This document shows positions 34,481 through 42,608 of a stretch of 64,000 nt of DNA, one piece after another. Below the pieces are notes generated by a model. It was given only the letters and a program-made list of their open reading frames with translations. It was not told the DNA's origin and did no database searches. How positions within the stretch are numbered: position 1 is the stretch's first letter; each line of letters starts with the position of its first letter. The DNA is from Gemmatimonas sp. UBA7669 (GTDB lineage: Bacteria; Gemmatimonadota; Gemmatimonadetes; Gemmatimonadales; Gemmatimonadaceae): NCBI RefSeq assembly GCF_002483225.1, contig NZ_DLHL01000016.1:10528-74527 (forward strand). The letters run 5' to 3'. The position numbers and the translations under genes were made by a program.

Positions 34481-34771
34481 TCAGCGAGGATGGGCCAGTC
34501 CATACATCACCCGGAGGGCCGGATTGCGGACCTCATGCAGCCCCTTGGCGGTGAGCAACGAGGCGGCCGCCGTCAGCGCCAGCACGGCCAGTGCCTGCTT
34601 GGTGCGCCGGATAATGAGCTGTCGGCGACGCCGGCGACCATTGGACCGGGAACGCTCGAGCAGCTTCAGCCCCTTGGCCAGCGCCACGCGCCCGGCGTCA
34701 GGCATGGGCCGCATCAGCGGCCGCATTCCCTGGCGGAGGTCGGTGTTGGATGGCAGATCGAGGCGTGTCAT
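34481..34771 (-). CDS. Small hypothetical membrane protein
   Basis: 96 residues from ATG 34771 (MTRLDLPSNT); a TTG at 34786 extends the frame. A strongly basic stretch (SRSNGRRRRRQLIIRRTKQ) is followed by one hydrophobic helix (ALAVLALTAAASLLTA), suggesting an inner-membrane protein with a positive cytoplasmic face. No family recognised. A good terminator follows it, which supports it as a real gene. Confidence 0.5.
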   Translation of the reverse strand: MTRLDLPSNTDLRQGMRPLMRPMPDAGRVALAKGLKLLERSRSNGRRRRRQLIIRRTKQALAVLALTAAASLLTAKGLHEVRNPALRVMYGLAHPR

Positions 34772-34964
34772 ATCGAAGGAGCGCAACGGCGTCGTTGAGT
34801 GTGCAGAGCCCTACGGCCACCAGCAGATGGGGTTTCGAGGCTCGCGTGGTCTACCCGGCTAGGCCTCCCATGTGTCACGTCGCTGCATGGTCACGCCAGC
34901 CAATAGATCCGCACTTTGGAAGCGGGAGAAGCGGAGGGCACATTTCGTTTCTGGGTGAGTCAGT

Positions 34965-34987
34965 CAAAACTAGGCAAGTTAGTTTTG
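34965..34987. promoter_or_regulatory. Palindromic operator candidate upstream of tetR
   Basis: CAAAACTA (34965-34972) and TAGTTTTG (34980-34987) are perfect inverted repeats around 7 nt. It lies about 20 bp upstream of the -35 of the tetR gene at 35042, in unusually AT-rich DNA, and is a natural site for autoregulation. Confidence 0.5.
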
Positions 34988-35005
34988 CTTATCCCAGGAC
35001 GGGGT

Positions 35006-35041
35006 TTGCTGAAATTTCTTGCAAAGCGTACATTGTTAGTT
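35006..35041 (+). promoter_or_regulatory. Sigma70-like promoter giving a leaderless tetR mRNA
   Basis: TTGCTG (35006-35011), 17 nt, TACATT (35029-35034), then a 7-nt discriminator to the A of ATG 35042. No Shine-Dalgarno is present. Transcription should start at or next to the initiation codon. Confidence 0.55.
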
Positions 35042-35647
35042 ATGGCCTATCCTCGGCGAATCGAACCGGCGGCAATCCTGGATTTCTCGCTGCAAATTAT
35101 TGATGAGAAAGGGTTTGCCGGATTATCCGCGAGAGCGTTGGCCGATCGGCTGGGAGTGAAGGCGGCATCGCTGTACCGCCACATGGCTACGTTCGACCAG
35201 CTCAAATTTCGGCTGGCAGAACTGGCTGCCACGCAGCTTGGCGAACAGTTGCAGCTTTCCCTGGATCGCCTACCCAACGGCTCACCCCCAGCCCGCCTCG
35301 CGGCACTGGCCTGGGCCTTTGTCTTGTGGGCCGAGCAGTTTCCGGGACGCTACGACGCTCTGGCGGCAGAGCCGAACTCGGGACCCGGTATGCAGGCGCT
35401 TCGCGCCCTGATTGCCAGTGCAGTCAGTCAATTGATCGGCCCTGACGGCGGCCGTGACGGCGGCCGTGACGGTGGCCGTGACGGCGGACCTGACGCCGTG
35501 GCCGCGTCACACCCTCTACTGGCGACGCACGCGGTGCTGGCCTTTCTGCACGGACACGTCATGCTCGGGCGCTGCGGTCTGGGGACGCCGTACGCGGGTC
35601 CGGATGGCTTCGAGCGTGGCCTGGTCGCGCTACTCCGCGGGCTGTAG
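35042..35647 (+). CDS. TetR/AcrR family transcriptional regulator with GGRD repeats
   Basis: 201 residues from ATG 35042. The HTH is at about 8-55: PAAILDFSLQIIDEKGFAGLS, ALADRLGVKAASLYRHM and KFRLAELAATQL. The C-terminal domain (LAALAWAFVLWAEQFPGRYDAL) is interrupted by a low-complexity loop with GGRDGGRDGGRDGGPD, encoded by a 12-bp tandem repeat near 35452-35490. The ligand is unknown. It has its own AT-rich upstream region with a palindrome and a leaderless-type promoter. The DUF1289 gene converges on it. Confidence 0.85.
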   Translation: MAYPRRIEPAAILDFSLQIIDEKGFAGLSARALADRLGVKAASLYRHMATFDQLKFRLAELAATQLGEQLQLSLDRLPNGSPPARLAALAWAFVLWAEQFPGRYDALAAEPNSGPGMQALRALIASAVSQLIGPDGGRDGGRDGGRDGGPDAVAASHPLLATHAVLAFLHGHVMLGRCGLGTPYAGPDGFERGLVALLRGL

Positions 35648-35673
35648 CGGGCTCACCCGGGCTCTCGTGGGGT

Positions 35674-35880
35674 CTAGCGATTCACCCCGTGTCCGCGAAA
35701 TCCCAGCCTCTCATTCACGGCGCGGCGCTGATCCGCCGACATGCGACTCCAACCCGCAATCTCGTCGAGGCTGCGCCCGCAGCCGAAGCAACGCTGGGCG
35801 CCATCCAACCGGCAGACCTTGATGCACGGCGATTCGACCGGGAACTCGGTCACTGAGGCGGAGGTTGGGCCGACGGACAT
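35674..35880 (-). CDS. DUF1289 small Cys-rich protein
   Basis: 68 residues from ATG 35880 (MSVGPTS). It shows the DUF1289 pattern SPCIKVCRLD, then RCFGCGRSLDEIAGWSRMS, then ERL; four Cys are probably metal- or cluster-binding. The function is unknown. The upstream DNA has a 7-bp inverted repeat (35904-35927). Confidence 0.88.
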   Translation of the reverse strand: MSVGPTSASVTEFPVESPCIKVCRLDGAQRCFGCGRSLDEIAGWSRMSADQRRAVNERLGFRGHGVNR

Positions 35881-35903
35881 GTCGTACAAATAGTCAGTGT
35901 TTG

Positions 35904-35927
35904 GTCACACGGGAACTAATGTGTGAC
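35904..35927. promoter_or_regulatory. Inverted repeat GTCACAC-N10-GTGTGAC
   Basis: Perfect 7-bp arms at 35904-35910 and 35921-35927, 23 bp upstream of the DUF1289 start and so in its promoter region. It may be an operator for that gene or for the M23 gene on the other side. Confidence 0.4.
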
Positions 35928-36079
35928 TTTCCGGTAGGATGATGCGTTCTTCAGGTGAAGTGGTAACGCGCATCACAATGTGGCCAGCCATGCCACCCGC
36001 CGGATTCGGCGCGGGGGCGCGGACGCGGCCTGCCCGACTGATTGCAGTCCCAACCTTGCTCACACGATTTCCTTGCTCA

Positions 36080-36113
36080 ACGGGCCGAGTTGGCATCCGC
36101 CGACTCGGCCCGT
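36080..36113. repeat. Hairpin upstream of the M23 peptidase gene
   Basis: ACGGGCCGAGT (36080-36090) pairs perfectly with ACTCGGCCCGT (36103-36113) around a 12-nt loop, 53 bp before the peptidase ATG. It could be an attenuator or a terminator; there is no T-run. The remainder of 35928-36166 shows nothing clear. Confidence 0.4.
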
Positions 36114-36166
36114 ATTGCATTGCCCCCGCCTGTCCCCCTTCGCGCGACACCGGGGTATCCTGGGAC

Positions 36167-37105
36167 ATGCTCAGCTCAATGCGCATCCCGTGGGGTCCCT
36201 TGTCTGGCCCGTGGCGGCAGCTGCTGCCGGGAGGTGCCGTGCTCATCGGCCTGGGCCAGCCCGCATCGGTCCCGGCGCAGCCGCGTCCGGCCACGGCCTG
36301 TCACTTCGCCTCCCTGCAGCTCACGCCGGAGACGGCGGTGGCCGGCACGCTCGTTCGGCTCGCCTGGCCACGGAACGCCCTGCCGGACACCGCCACTCAA
36401 GCCACACTGGCCGGTGAGCGCCTGCACCTGCGGCCTGTTGGCGACTCGGTCGTCGCACTCGCCGCGGTCCCGATTGACTCGTCGCAGGGCATCACGCTCT
36501 CACTCACCTGCCGAGCCGCCGGCGGAGCGTTGTTCCAGGATAGCCTGCGCCTTCGCACGAGCGCCGGCACCTATCGCCTGGAGCGACTGCGGGTGGCGCC
36601 GCGTTTTGGTGCACAGCCCGACTCGGCGCTTGCGGCGCGACAGGCTGCAGAGGCGGCGCGTGCTGCGGCGGTATCGCGTGCGGCCCACGATACCCCGCGT
36701 CTGTTTGACAGGCCGTTTCGCGCACCGCGCCCTTCACGCGTTACCAGTGGCTTTGGCAGCGGCCGACAGTTCAATGGCACCGTCACCAGTCGCCACATGG
36801 GCACCGACTACGCCGGCGCCACGGGCGCGCCGGTGTACGCCGCCAACCGTGGGGTCGTGCGCCTCGTCGACCGCTTCTACCTGGGCGGCAACGTGGTCTA
36901 CGTCGATCACGGCGAGGGGCTGGTAACGGCCTACCTGCACCTCAGCCGCGCCCGCGTGGCCGAAGGCGACACGGTCGCGCGGGGGCAACGCCTTGGAGAT
37001 GTCGGCGCGACCGGCCGCGTGACCGGCCCGCACCTGCATTTCATCGCACGCTTTGGACAGATCACGGTAGATCCGAAGTCATTGATAGGGCGCGGCGCTC
37101 GCTGA
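36167..37105 (+). CDS. Exported M23-family peptidase
   Basis: 312 residues from ATG 36167 (an in-frame ATG at 36179 is possible). A signal sequence (LLPGGAVLIGLGQPASVPAQ) is followed by a domain of about 130 residues of unknown type, an Ala-rich linker (LAARQAAEAARAAAVSRA), and the LysM-less M23 domain (about 195-312). Zinc ligands are His and Asp in SRHMGTDYAGATG and the HxH in TGPHLHFIA. YLHLSRARVAEGDTVARGQ is the usual core. Catalytically complete M23 enzymes cut peptidoglycan cross-links. Confidence 0.9.
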   Translation: MLSSMRIPWGPLSGPWRQLLPGGAVLIGLGQPASVPAQPRPATACHFASLQLTPETAVAGTLVRLAWPRNALPDTATQATLAGERLHLRPVGDSVVALAAVPIDSSQGITLSLTCRAAGGALFQDSLRLRTSAGTYRLERLRVAPRFGAQPDSALAARQAAEAARAAAVSRAAHDTPRLFDRPFRAPRPSRVTSGFGSGRQFNGTVTSRHMGTDYAGATGAPVYAANRGVVRLVDRFYLGGNVVYVDHGEGLVTAYLHLSRARVAEGDTVARGQRLGDVGATGRVTGPHLHFIARFGQITVDPKSLIGRGAR

Positions 37106-37106
37106 A

Positions 37107-37149
37107 ACACCCTCGCCCCCCGCTGCCAAAGCAACGGGGGGCGAGGTGT
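37107..37149. terminator. Bidirectional terminator, copy A of a duplicated element
   Basis: A GC-rich stem (ACACC[C]TCGCCCCCCG...CGGGGGGCGAGGTGT) with loop around CCAAAG lies between the convergent M23 gene (ends 37105) and the lipoprotein gene (ends 37169). An almost identical element is at 40479-40522. Confidence 0.75.
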
Positions 37150-37168
37150 AACAGACCCTTGCGATGGC

Positions 37169-37786
37169 CTACTCGTTGTTGATCGTAAAGTTCACATCGT
37201 TGACCACCAGCACGTTGAGCTTCTCGCACCATCCATGAAGCCCCGTTCCAGTGATGGTCCAGCTATTGCCGACACGTGCAACATTGACCGAGTCAGATCC
37301 GGCGCCAACGTTGTTCACTCCGCCGCCGCCGAAAATGATGCGACCGCACGCGTCGTTTCGGTTGTACTGGCCGGGATTGAGAATGAGTCGCCGCTTGGCT
37401 GACGCGCCGTCCGTGATGGCTGCCGCCTGCGTCAGATTCACGAACATCCCCACTTGGCGAAACCCACTCGGATACACAATACCGGCGGTACGAGCACACT
37501 TCTTTGCATTGGCGTCGATGGAGAGCACGGCATCGTCGCTCTCACCGAAATAGACCTGACCGCTGACACCGCAGGTACCGGCAATGTAGCTGCCCTTGCC
37601 GTCACTGCTGAAACCGCTTGAGGTGGCGGAGATGGTCCACGAATAGGGGGTGGGCGCCGGCTTCGGCGCTCCCCGTGCGAACTGTGCATCCTGCACGTCT
37701 GGAGCCAGCGTCAGCGGTTCGGCACAGGCGCCAAGCAGGAGAGCCAGTAAGGGTGCGGCAGCGGCACGGCGAAGAAGGATGTGCAT
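37169..37786 (-). CDS. Hypothetical lipoprotein
   Basis: 205 residues. A lipobox (LLALLLGACAEP, Cys near 21) predicts a lipid-anchored protein. Four further Cys (GTCGVSG, AKKCART, NDACGRI, HGWCEKL) suggest two disulfides in a beta-rich domain with GGGGVNNVGAGSDSVNVARVG. GC is lower than in the neighbours. No family recognised. Convergent with the M23 gene and divergent from the SARP regulator, 184 bp away. Confidence 0.6.
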   Translation of the reverse strand: MHILLRRAAAAPLLALLLGACAEPLTLAPDVQDAQFARGAPKPAPTPYSWTISATSSGFSSDGKGSYIAGTCGVSGQVYFGESDDAVLSIDANAKKCARTAGIVYPSGFRQVGMFVNLTQAAAITDGASAKRRLILNPGQYNRNDACGRIIFGGGGVNNVGAGSDSVNVARVGNSWTITGTGLHGWCEKLNVLVVNDVNFTINNE

Positions 37787-37935
37787 GGCTTTCTCATGAA
37801 ATGAGGTTCAGGTACTGGTGGTTGGACGATTCGCAACCGCCGGCGAGGGAGTGCAGCATGCGAGACTCCCGTTACGCCAGCATTCCGATTCGCGTTATGT
37901 GGAGCGCATTGTTGGCCAACCGCACGATTGCACTC

Positions 37936-37970
37936 TTGAAGTCACCCGATTTCAGTCCTACACTCGCGAC
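37936..37970 (+). promoter_or_regulatory. Sigma70-like promoter giving a near-leaderless SARP mRNA
   Basis: TTGAAG (37936-37941), 17 nt, TACACT (37959-37964), then 6 nt to ATG 37971, with no Shine-Dalgarno. Transcription would begin at or within 1-2 nt of the ATG. Confidence 0.5.
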
Positions 37971-40478
37971 ATGTTGAGATTGAACCTGCTCGGTGGATTG
38001 AGCCTCGAAGACACGACTGGGGCCATGCAACCTGTCCAGCAACGCAAGGCGTTGGCGCTGTTGGCGGTAATTGCCATGGCCCCTCACGCGGGCATCACGC
38101 GCGAGAAATTGCTGGGCTACTTCTGGCCTGATGCACCAGAAGCGAAAGGCAAGAATGCCCTGAGGCAGCGGTTGTTTGCTCTACGCCGAGAACTTGGACT
38201 CGCGGACCTCGTGCTGGGCACCCAGGAACTCCGGCTCAATCCTGATCGGATCGCCGTCGATGTTTGGGAGTTTCAACGCGAACTGGAGCAGGGAGCGATA
38301 GACCGGGCTCTGCAACTGTACGTCGGACCGTTTCTGGATGGCGTGTACTTCCTCGAAATGCCTGAGCTGGAGCGATGGGTAGATGACACGCGGACCGGTT
38401 TGCTCCATCAGGCCAGAAGCGCGGTTCGCCGTTCGGCAATGTCCGCAGCTCAGCAGGGCCAAACCGCCGCCGCGCTCTGGTTTTGGCAACACGCGGTGGC
38501 CTTGGACCCCACCGCAACCGACCTCATGGTCGAGGTGCTCCGGGCCCATGCCGCGGTGAACGACGTGCCAGGTGCCATCGTCCGGTTCCGACACTATCAG
38601 GAGCGGATGCAGCGGGAGCTTGAGCTCCCACCCGATCCGATGGTAGTACAGGTATTCGAGGAGATTCGGTCGTCACAGCCGCGGACCATCCCCTCTGAGA
38701 GGCCCACGGCGACGACAGTCGTTTCCGCTTCCGATCCTGAGCCGGAAGCCGACGTGCCGATTACTGCCCACGCATCACCCGTAAAAAGGGCTGTGCTACG
38801 GCGACGGGGCGTTCTCTGGTTTGGCATACCAATATTGGCGATCTGTGGCGCGTTCGTTGTGCAGCGCCGTGGAGTAGTGGCTCTCCCGCAGACCACCGCC
38901 ACCCGCGTGCTCGTCAGCGACTTCACCGAGGGTGGCGCAGGAGGGACACCAGCAAGCCTGGCAATGCAGTTTCAAGGCGAGGTGGCGCGAACGCTCGCGC
39001 GCAGCGGCGCCGGTGACATCCTCGATGCTCGCCTGCTACTGTCTGCTGATCAACGTGAACTGGGTTTGATCCCGGCCGCAAAGGCACTAGGCGCGCGCTT
39101 TGTGGTCAATGGGTCCCTATCCCGTTCGGGCGACAGTGTCACGGCAAAGGCCGCGGTGCTCGACGGATACGATGGGACGATCATCGCAGTGCTGCCGCCC
39201 TCGCGGCAGCCGAGCAGCAGCATTGATTCGCTCGCGCATGAGGTGGCCAATCGCATCGCCGGTTCGCTGGCCATGTTGCAGGATCCGCTGTACCTCAACT
39301 CGACCGGGCCGCTGGCCGATCCACCCAATCTGACGGCATACCGTGAATACATGTCGGGCATTGGACTGGCCAGCCTGAATGACTTTCGCGGAGCAACGAC
39401 GCGCTTCCTGACGGCGTACCGAGCAGACACGACGTTCGCGCACGCTGCGTTGTGGGCGCTCGAGGGCGATGTAGCGGACAGCACGCGGGTCTCGATCAAG
39501 TCGTCACTCGCAACCAGGCGTCTCGACATGGCGCCGATTGACCGGGCGCGTTTCGACTTTCGGATTGCCTACGACGATCGACGTTTGAATGAGGCGTTTC
39601 AGGCCGCTCAAGAGATGGTAAGTCTTGCGCCGAACTCCAATCATGCTTTGCACACGCTTGTTCTCATGGCACTCGAGTCGCGACGCGTCGATGAGGCCGC
39701 AGCAATCATGCGGCGTGTCGACACCGACTCGCCACGCGGCAACCACTGGGCATCATTCTTCGAGCTGGGAGCAACGGTCTTTGAGGTCGCCGGAGACCTC
39801 GACAACGCCCTGCGCTTTGCCTCCGCCTCAATGCGCGTACTCCCCGATCCCTTCATGTGTGGCAACGTCCTGCGCGTTCATGTGATCGCGGGACGTCGTT
39901 CCCGCGCTCTGCGCGACGCACACACCTGCGTACAACTTGGCGCACGCGACACTGCGCTCGCTCGCCTGGATGTCCATCACAACCTCGCGCGGGCGTTGGC
40001 CCTGACCGGTGAGCACAGAGTGGCCGACTCACTGCTTGAGAGTTCGGTAAGCATCGCTGAAGCCGCAGCTGCCCGCGGCGCTCTGGGGCCCCGTCGACTG
40101 GCCGAAGTGTATGCCGACGGCGGCCGTTTCGCCGACGCGGTGCGGCTGTACACTCAACAACTTGCAGTCTCGCCCGATGCACTGGTTCCCGCGCAGGCGG
40201 CGATTGCCGCCATCGCGGCCATGAAGGCCGGCGACAGTGTGCGCTACCGTCAGTTCACGGCGCTTGTTCATGGCTCCCCTCGCCCAAGACCACGTCACCT
40301 CTACACCGCGCACCTTGCCATGGCCGCTGGACTTCCCGACTCGGCACTTGCGTCACTGGCCCGATTCGCAAATGACGGCGGCTTGGTCATTCGTCAGCTG
40401 CATGGTGAGCCGCGTTTTGCGCCGATTAGAAACCGACCGGAATGGCGGGCGCTTTTCACGCCGATCTCCGACCGGTAA
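37971..40478 (+). CDS. Membrane-anchored SARP/BTAD regulator with TolB/FlgO-like and TPR module
   Basis: 835 residues from ATG 37971 (MLRLNLLGGLSL). The N-terminal winged-helix (about 1-95: ALALLAVIAMAPHAGITREKLLGYFW, KGKNALRQRLFALRREL) and the BTAD helical domain (about 96-245: DRALQLYVGPFLDGVYF to VRFRHYQERMQRELELPPDPMV) make it a SARP-type transcription factor. One membrane helix follows (VLWFGIPILAICGAFVV, about 275-292). Beyond it are a TolB/FlgO-like domain (VLVSDFTEGGAG to FVVNGSLSRSGDSVTA) and TPR-like repeats to the end. So DNA binding would be controlled from the outside. The target is unknown. Confidence 0.85.
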   Translation: MLRLNLLGGLSLEDTTGAMQPVQQRKALALLAVIAMAPHAGITREKLLGYFWPDAPEAKGKNALRQRLFALRRELGLADLVLGTQELRLNPDRIAVDVWEFQRELEQGAIDRALQLYVGPFLDGVYFLEMPELERWVDDTRTGLLHQARSAVRRSAMSAAQQGQTAAALWFWQHAVALDPTATDLMVEVLRAHAAVNDVPGAIVRFRHYQERMQRELELPPDPMVVQVFEEIRSSQPRTIPSERPTATTVVSASDPEPEADVPITAHASPVKRAVLRRRGVLWFGIPILAICGAFVVQRRGVVALPQTTATRVLVSDFTEGGAGGTPASLAMQFQGEVARTLARSGAGDILDARLLLSADQRELGLIPAAKALGARFVVNGSLSRSGDSVTAKAAVLDGYDGTIIAVLPPSRQPSSSIDSLAHEVANRIAGSLAMLQDPLYLNSTGPLADPPNLTAYREYMSGIGLASLNDFRGATTRFLTAYRADTTFAHAALWALEGDVADSTRVSIKSSLATRRLDMAPIDRARFDFRIAYDDRRLNEAFQAAQEMVSLAPNSNHALHTLVLMALESRRVDEAAAIMRRVDTDSPRGNHWASFFELGATVFEVAGDLDNALRFASASMRVLPDPFMCGNVLRVHVIAGRRSRALRDAHTCVQLGARDTALARLDVHHNLARALALTGEHRVADSLLESSVSIAEAAAARGALGPRRLAEVYADGGRFADAVRLYTQQLAVSPDALVPAQAAIAAIAAMKAGDSVRYRQFTALVHGSPRPRPRHLYTAHLAMAAGLPDSALASLARFANDGGLVIRQLHGEPRFAPIRNRPEWRALFTPISDR

Positions 40479-40522
40479 ACACATCTCGCCCCCCGCTGCC
40501 AAAGCAACGGGGGGCGAGGTGT
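40479..40522. terminator. Bidirectional terminator, copy B of a duplicated element
   Basis: CTCGCCCCCCGCTGCCAAAG followed by CAACGGGGGGCGAGGTGTA, nearly identical to 37107-37150. It again lies between convergent genes (SARP ends 40478, LVIVD ends 40556). Confidence 0.75.
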
Positions 40523-40555
40523 ACCGGCAACACCGCATCGGCGGTGACGCCCAGC

Positions 40556-42523
40556 TTACATCATCGCGCCCTGCAGATCCTGCAGCGCCTTCTTGAGCAG
40601 ATCCACTTTCTTGCTGTCGCAGCCGCGCGCGCCTTCCGCCGCGCTCACTGCCGCCTGCAGCGCCGTGTTGCGCGCCGCGCCGTTGGCCTTCTCAGCCGCC
40701 GCAATCTGCGAACGCAGCGTGCCCACCGCAGCCGCCGCGCAACCCTTGCGCTCGAGCTGATCGGTGTAGGCCTTGGCCAGCGGGAAGCTGGGCGGCCACA
40801 CGATCTTGGGCTGCCCCTGCGCGTTGAGCTGGTCCCACTTCACCGTGTTGGCGGCGTCGATTTCGTTCTGCGTCACGTACTGGCTGGGCACGAGTTCCGC
40901 CACGTCGAGACCGCGCGCGATCTCCGAGCTCACGATCTTGCCATTGTACCAGTACACCGACCACGAACCGCCTGACACCATGCGCGTGCTGTCCACCGGA
41001 CCACGGTCAAAGCTCGCGATCTCGAACGGCTTGGCCGGATCCGTCCAATCAAACACCGAGATGCCGCCCTGATACCAGGCCTGCACCATCACGTCACGAC
41101 CCGGAATCGGAATCAGCGAGCCGTTGTGCGCCACGCAATTCTCGTTGGACGTCTGGTACGTGGGAATCTTGTAGTAGCTGCGGAACTTGAGCTTCTTGTC
41201 GACGATGTCGAAGATGGCGTTCGCACCCCACTCCATCTTGTCGCCGGCGCGGCACTTGGGCGCCGAGCCACCACCCCATTCGTCGCTGAACAGCATCTGC
41301 GTGCCATCGTTGTTGAACGTGGCCGAGTGCCAGTAGGCGAAGTTGGAGTCGGCCACGGCATCGAGGCGCACCGGGTTCACCGGGTTGCTGATGTCGAGCA
41401 AGAGACCATGGCCTTCGCACGCACCACCGGCCAGACCCAGCGCCGGATACACCGTGATGTCGTGGCACTGCGAGCGCTCACTCACGCTGCCCGTGGACGC
41501 GTTGCCGCCGGCCGGCGCGTTGGCGAACATGCGATTCACCGCCGGCTGCAGCAACGCACGCACGGCCGCGCTGTCGGCCGCATTCGGCGTGCTGGCGCCA
41601 CGCGCGCGCACCACGCTGTCCATGAGCGGACGCACGATCTGGAAGGGCACCAGCATGTCGGCGCCGCTCTGCGGGTTGCGGGCAATGAAGCCGCCGTTGC
41701 GACGCGCGGTTTCGAGCTGCTGGGCCTGCGCGGCCTTGTCGGCATCCGAGAGGCCGTGACGCGGCGGCTCCTTGAGACCGGCAAAGATGTTGGCCCGTCC
41801 CACCACCGCGGCCTTGCTCGGATCGGCGAGGGGCACCTTGATGATCTCGATGCGCAGGCGCGACGAGTTGGGATCGTCGGCCGCCACATCGCCGGCGCAG
41901 CCAGCGAGTTCGGTGTTCGGGCGGATGCCCGCCGAACCCGACACGTAGATGTAAACGTTCTCGCGGTCCTTCGGATCTTCGAGCACCGTGTGCGTGTGCG
42001 ACCCGCGGCAGGTCTGCACGTTCGCCACCAGCTTCGGTTCCTTGATATTGCTGATGTCGAAGACACGCACGCCACGCATGCGGTCCTTGCTCACCGCTTC
42101 CCGCACACCGCCCGGCTTGCAGTCGATGCGGCCGTTCTGCGCCTCGGCCGACATGAACATGAGGTTCTTGTACACCGACACGTCGTTCTGCGACGCGGGG
42201 CACTCGTAGGCCACCACCAGCTCCGGCTTGGCCGGATTGCTGATGTCCCACACCACCGGGCCGTTGTAGTTGCCTTGAATGACGTACTTGCCCGTGAAGG
42301 CCAGATCGGAGTTGGTGATGCCGAGGAAGCCCTTGGGCGACACGGCCTTGGCCAGCACCTTGAGATTCGACGAATACTCCGCCGCGTCGAACAACCCGGC
42401 CTTGAGGCTGTTGCGGGGATCGGAGGCCGGCGATGGCGCCTGATCAGGCTTCTTGCCCGAGGCGCAGGCGCTGAGCGCGAAGAGCGCGGCCGCCAGGGCG
42501 GCGCGGGTGGTGTACTGGGACAT
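40556..42523 (-). CDS. LVIVD-repeat exported lipoprotein
   Basis: 655 residues. The signal sequence has a lipobox (LFALSACASG). Repeats of the LVIVD type form a beta-propeller-like body: PVVWDISNPAKPELVVAY, VRVFDISNIKEPKLVANV, GLLLDISNPVNPVRLDAV and ISVFDWTDPAKPFEIASF. Histidines HTHTVLEDP and CHDITVYPALGLAGGAC are conserved-looking but unexplained. The C-terminal ~80 residues are helical with two Cys. Such proteins are exported in many environmental bacteria without a known reaction. It lies upstream of nothing obvious; the DUF305 gene follows after 85 bp on the same strand but starts separately. Confidence 0.82.
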   Translation of the reverse strand: MSQYTTRAALAAALFALSACASGKKPDQAPSPASDPRNSLKAGLFDAAEYSSNLKVLAKAVSPKGFLGITNSDLAFTGKYVIQGNYNGPVVWDISNPAKPELVVAYECPASQNDVSVYKNLMFMSAEAQNGRIDCKPGGVREAVSKDRMRGVRVFDISNIKEPKLVANVQTCRGSHTHTVLEDPKDRENVYIYVSGSAGIRPNTELAGCAGDVAADDPNSSRLRIEIIKVPLADPSKAAVVGRANIFAGLKEPPRHGLSDADKAAQAQQLETARRNGGFIARNPQSGADMLVPFQIVRPLMDSVVRARGASTPNAADSAAVRALLQPAVNRMFANAPAGGNASTGSVSERSQCHDITVYPALGLAGGACEGHGLLLDISNPVNPVRLDAVADSNFAYWHSATFNNDGTQMLFSDEWGGGSAPKCRAGDKMEWGANAIFDIVDKKLKFRSYYKIPTYQTSNENCVAHNGSLIPIPGRDVMVQAWYQGGISVFDWTDPAKPFEIASFDRGPVDSTRMVSGGSWSVYWYNGKIVSSEIARGLDVAELVPSQYVTQNEIDAANTVKWDQLNAQGQPKIVWPPSFPLAKAYTDQLERKGCAAAAVGTLRSQIAAAEKANGAARNTALQAAVSAAEGARGCDSKKVDLLKKALQDLQGAMM

Positions 42524-42608
42524 GCGACCCGTGAAGGTTGGAGGGTGGGAACCAGCGAACTACAGCTACGGCGCGCGGAATGAGGCGGTGGGACGCGCGC
42601 GCGTCGTC

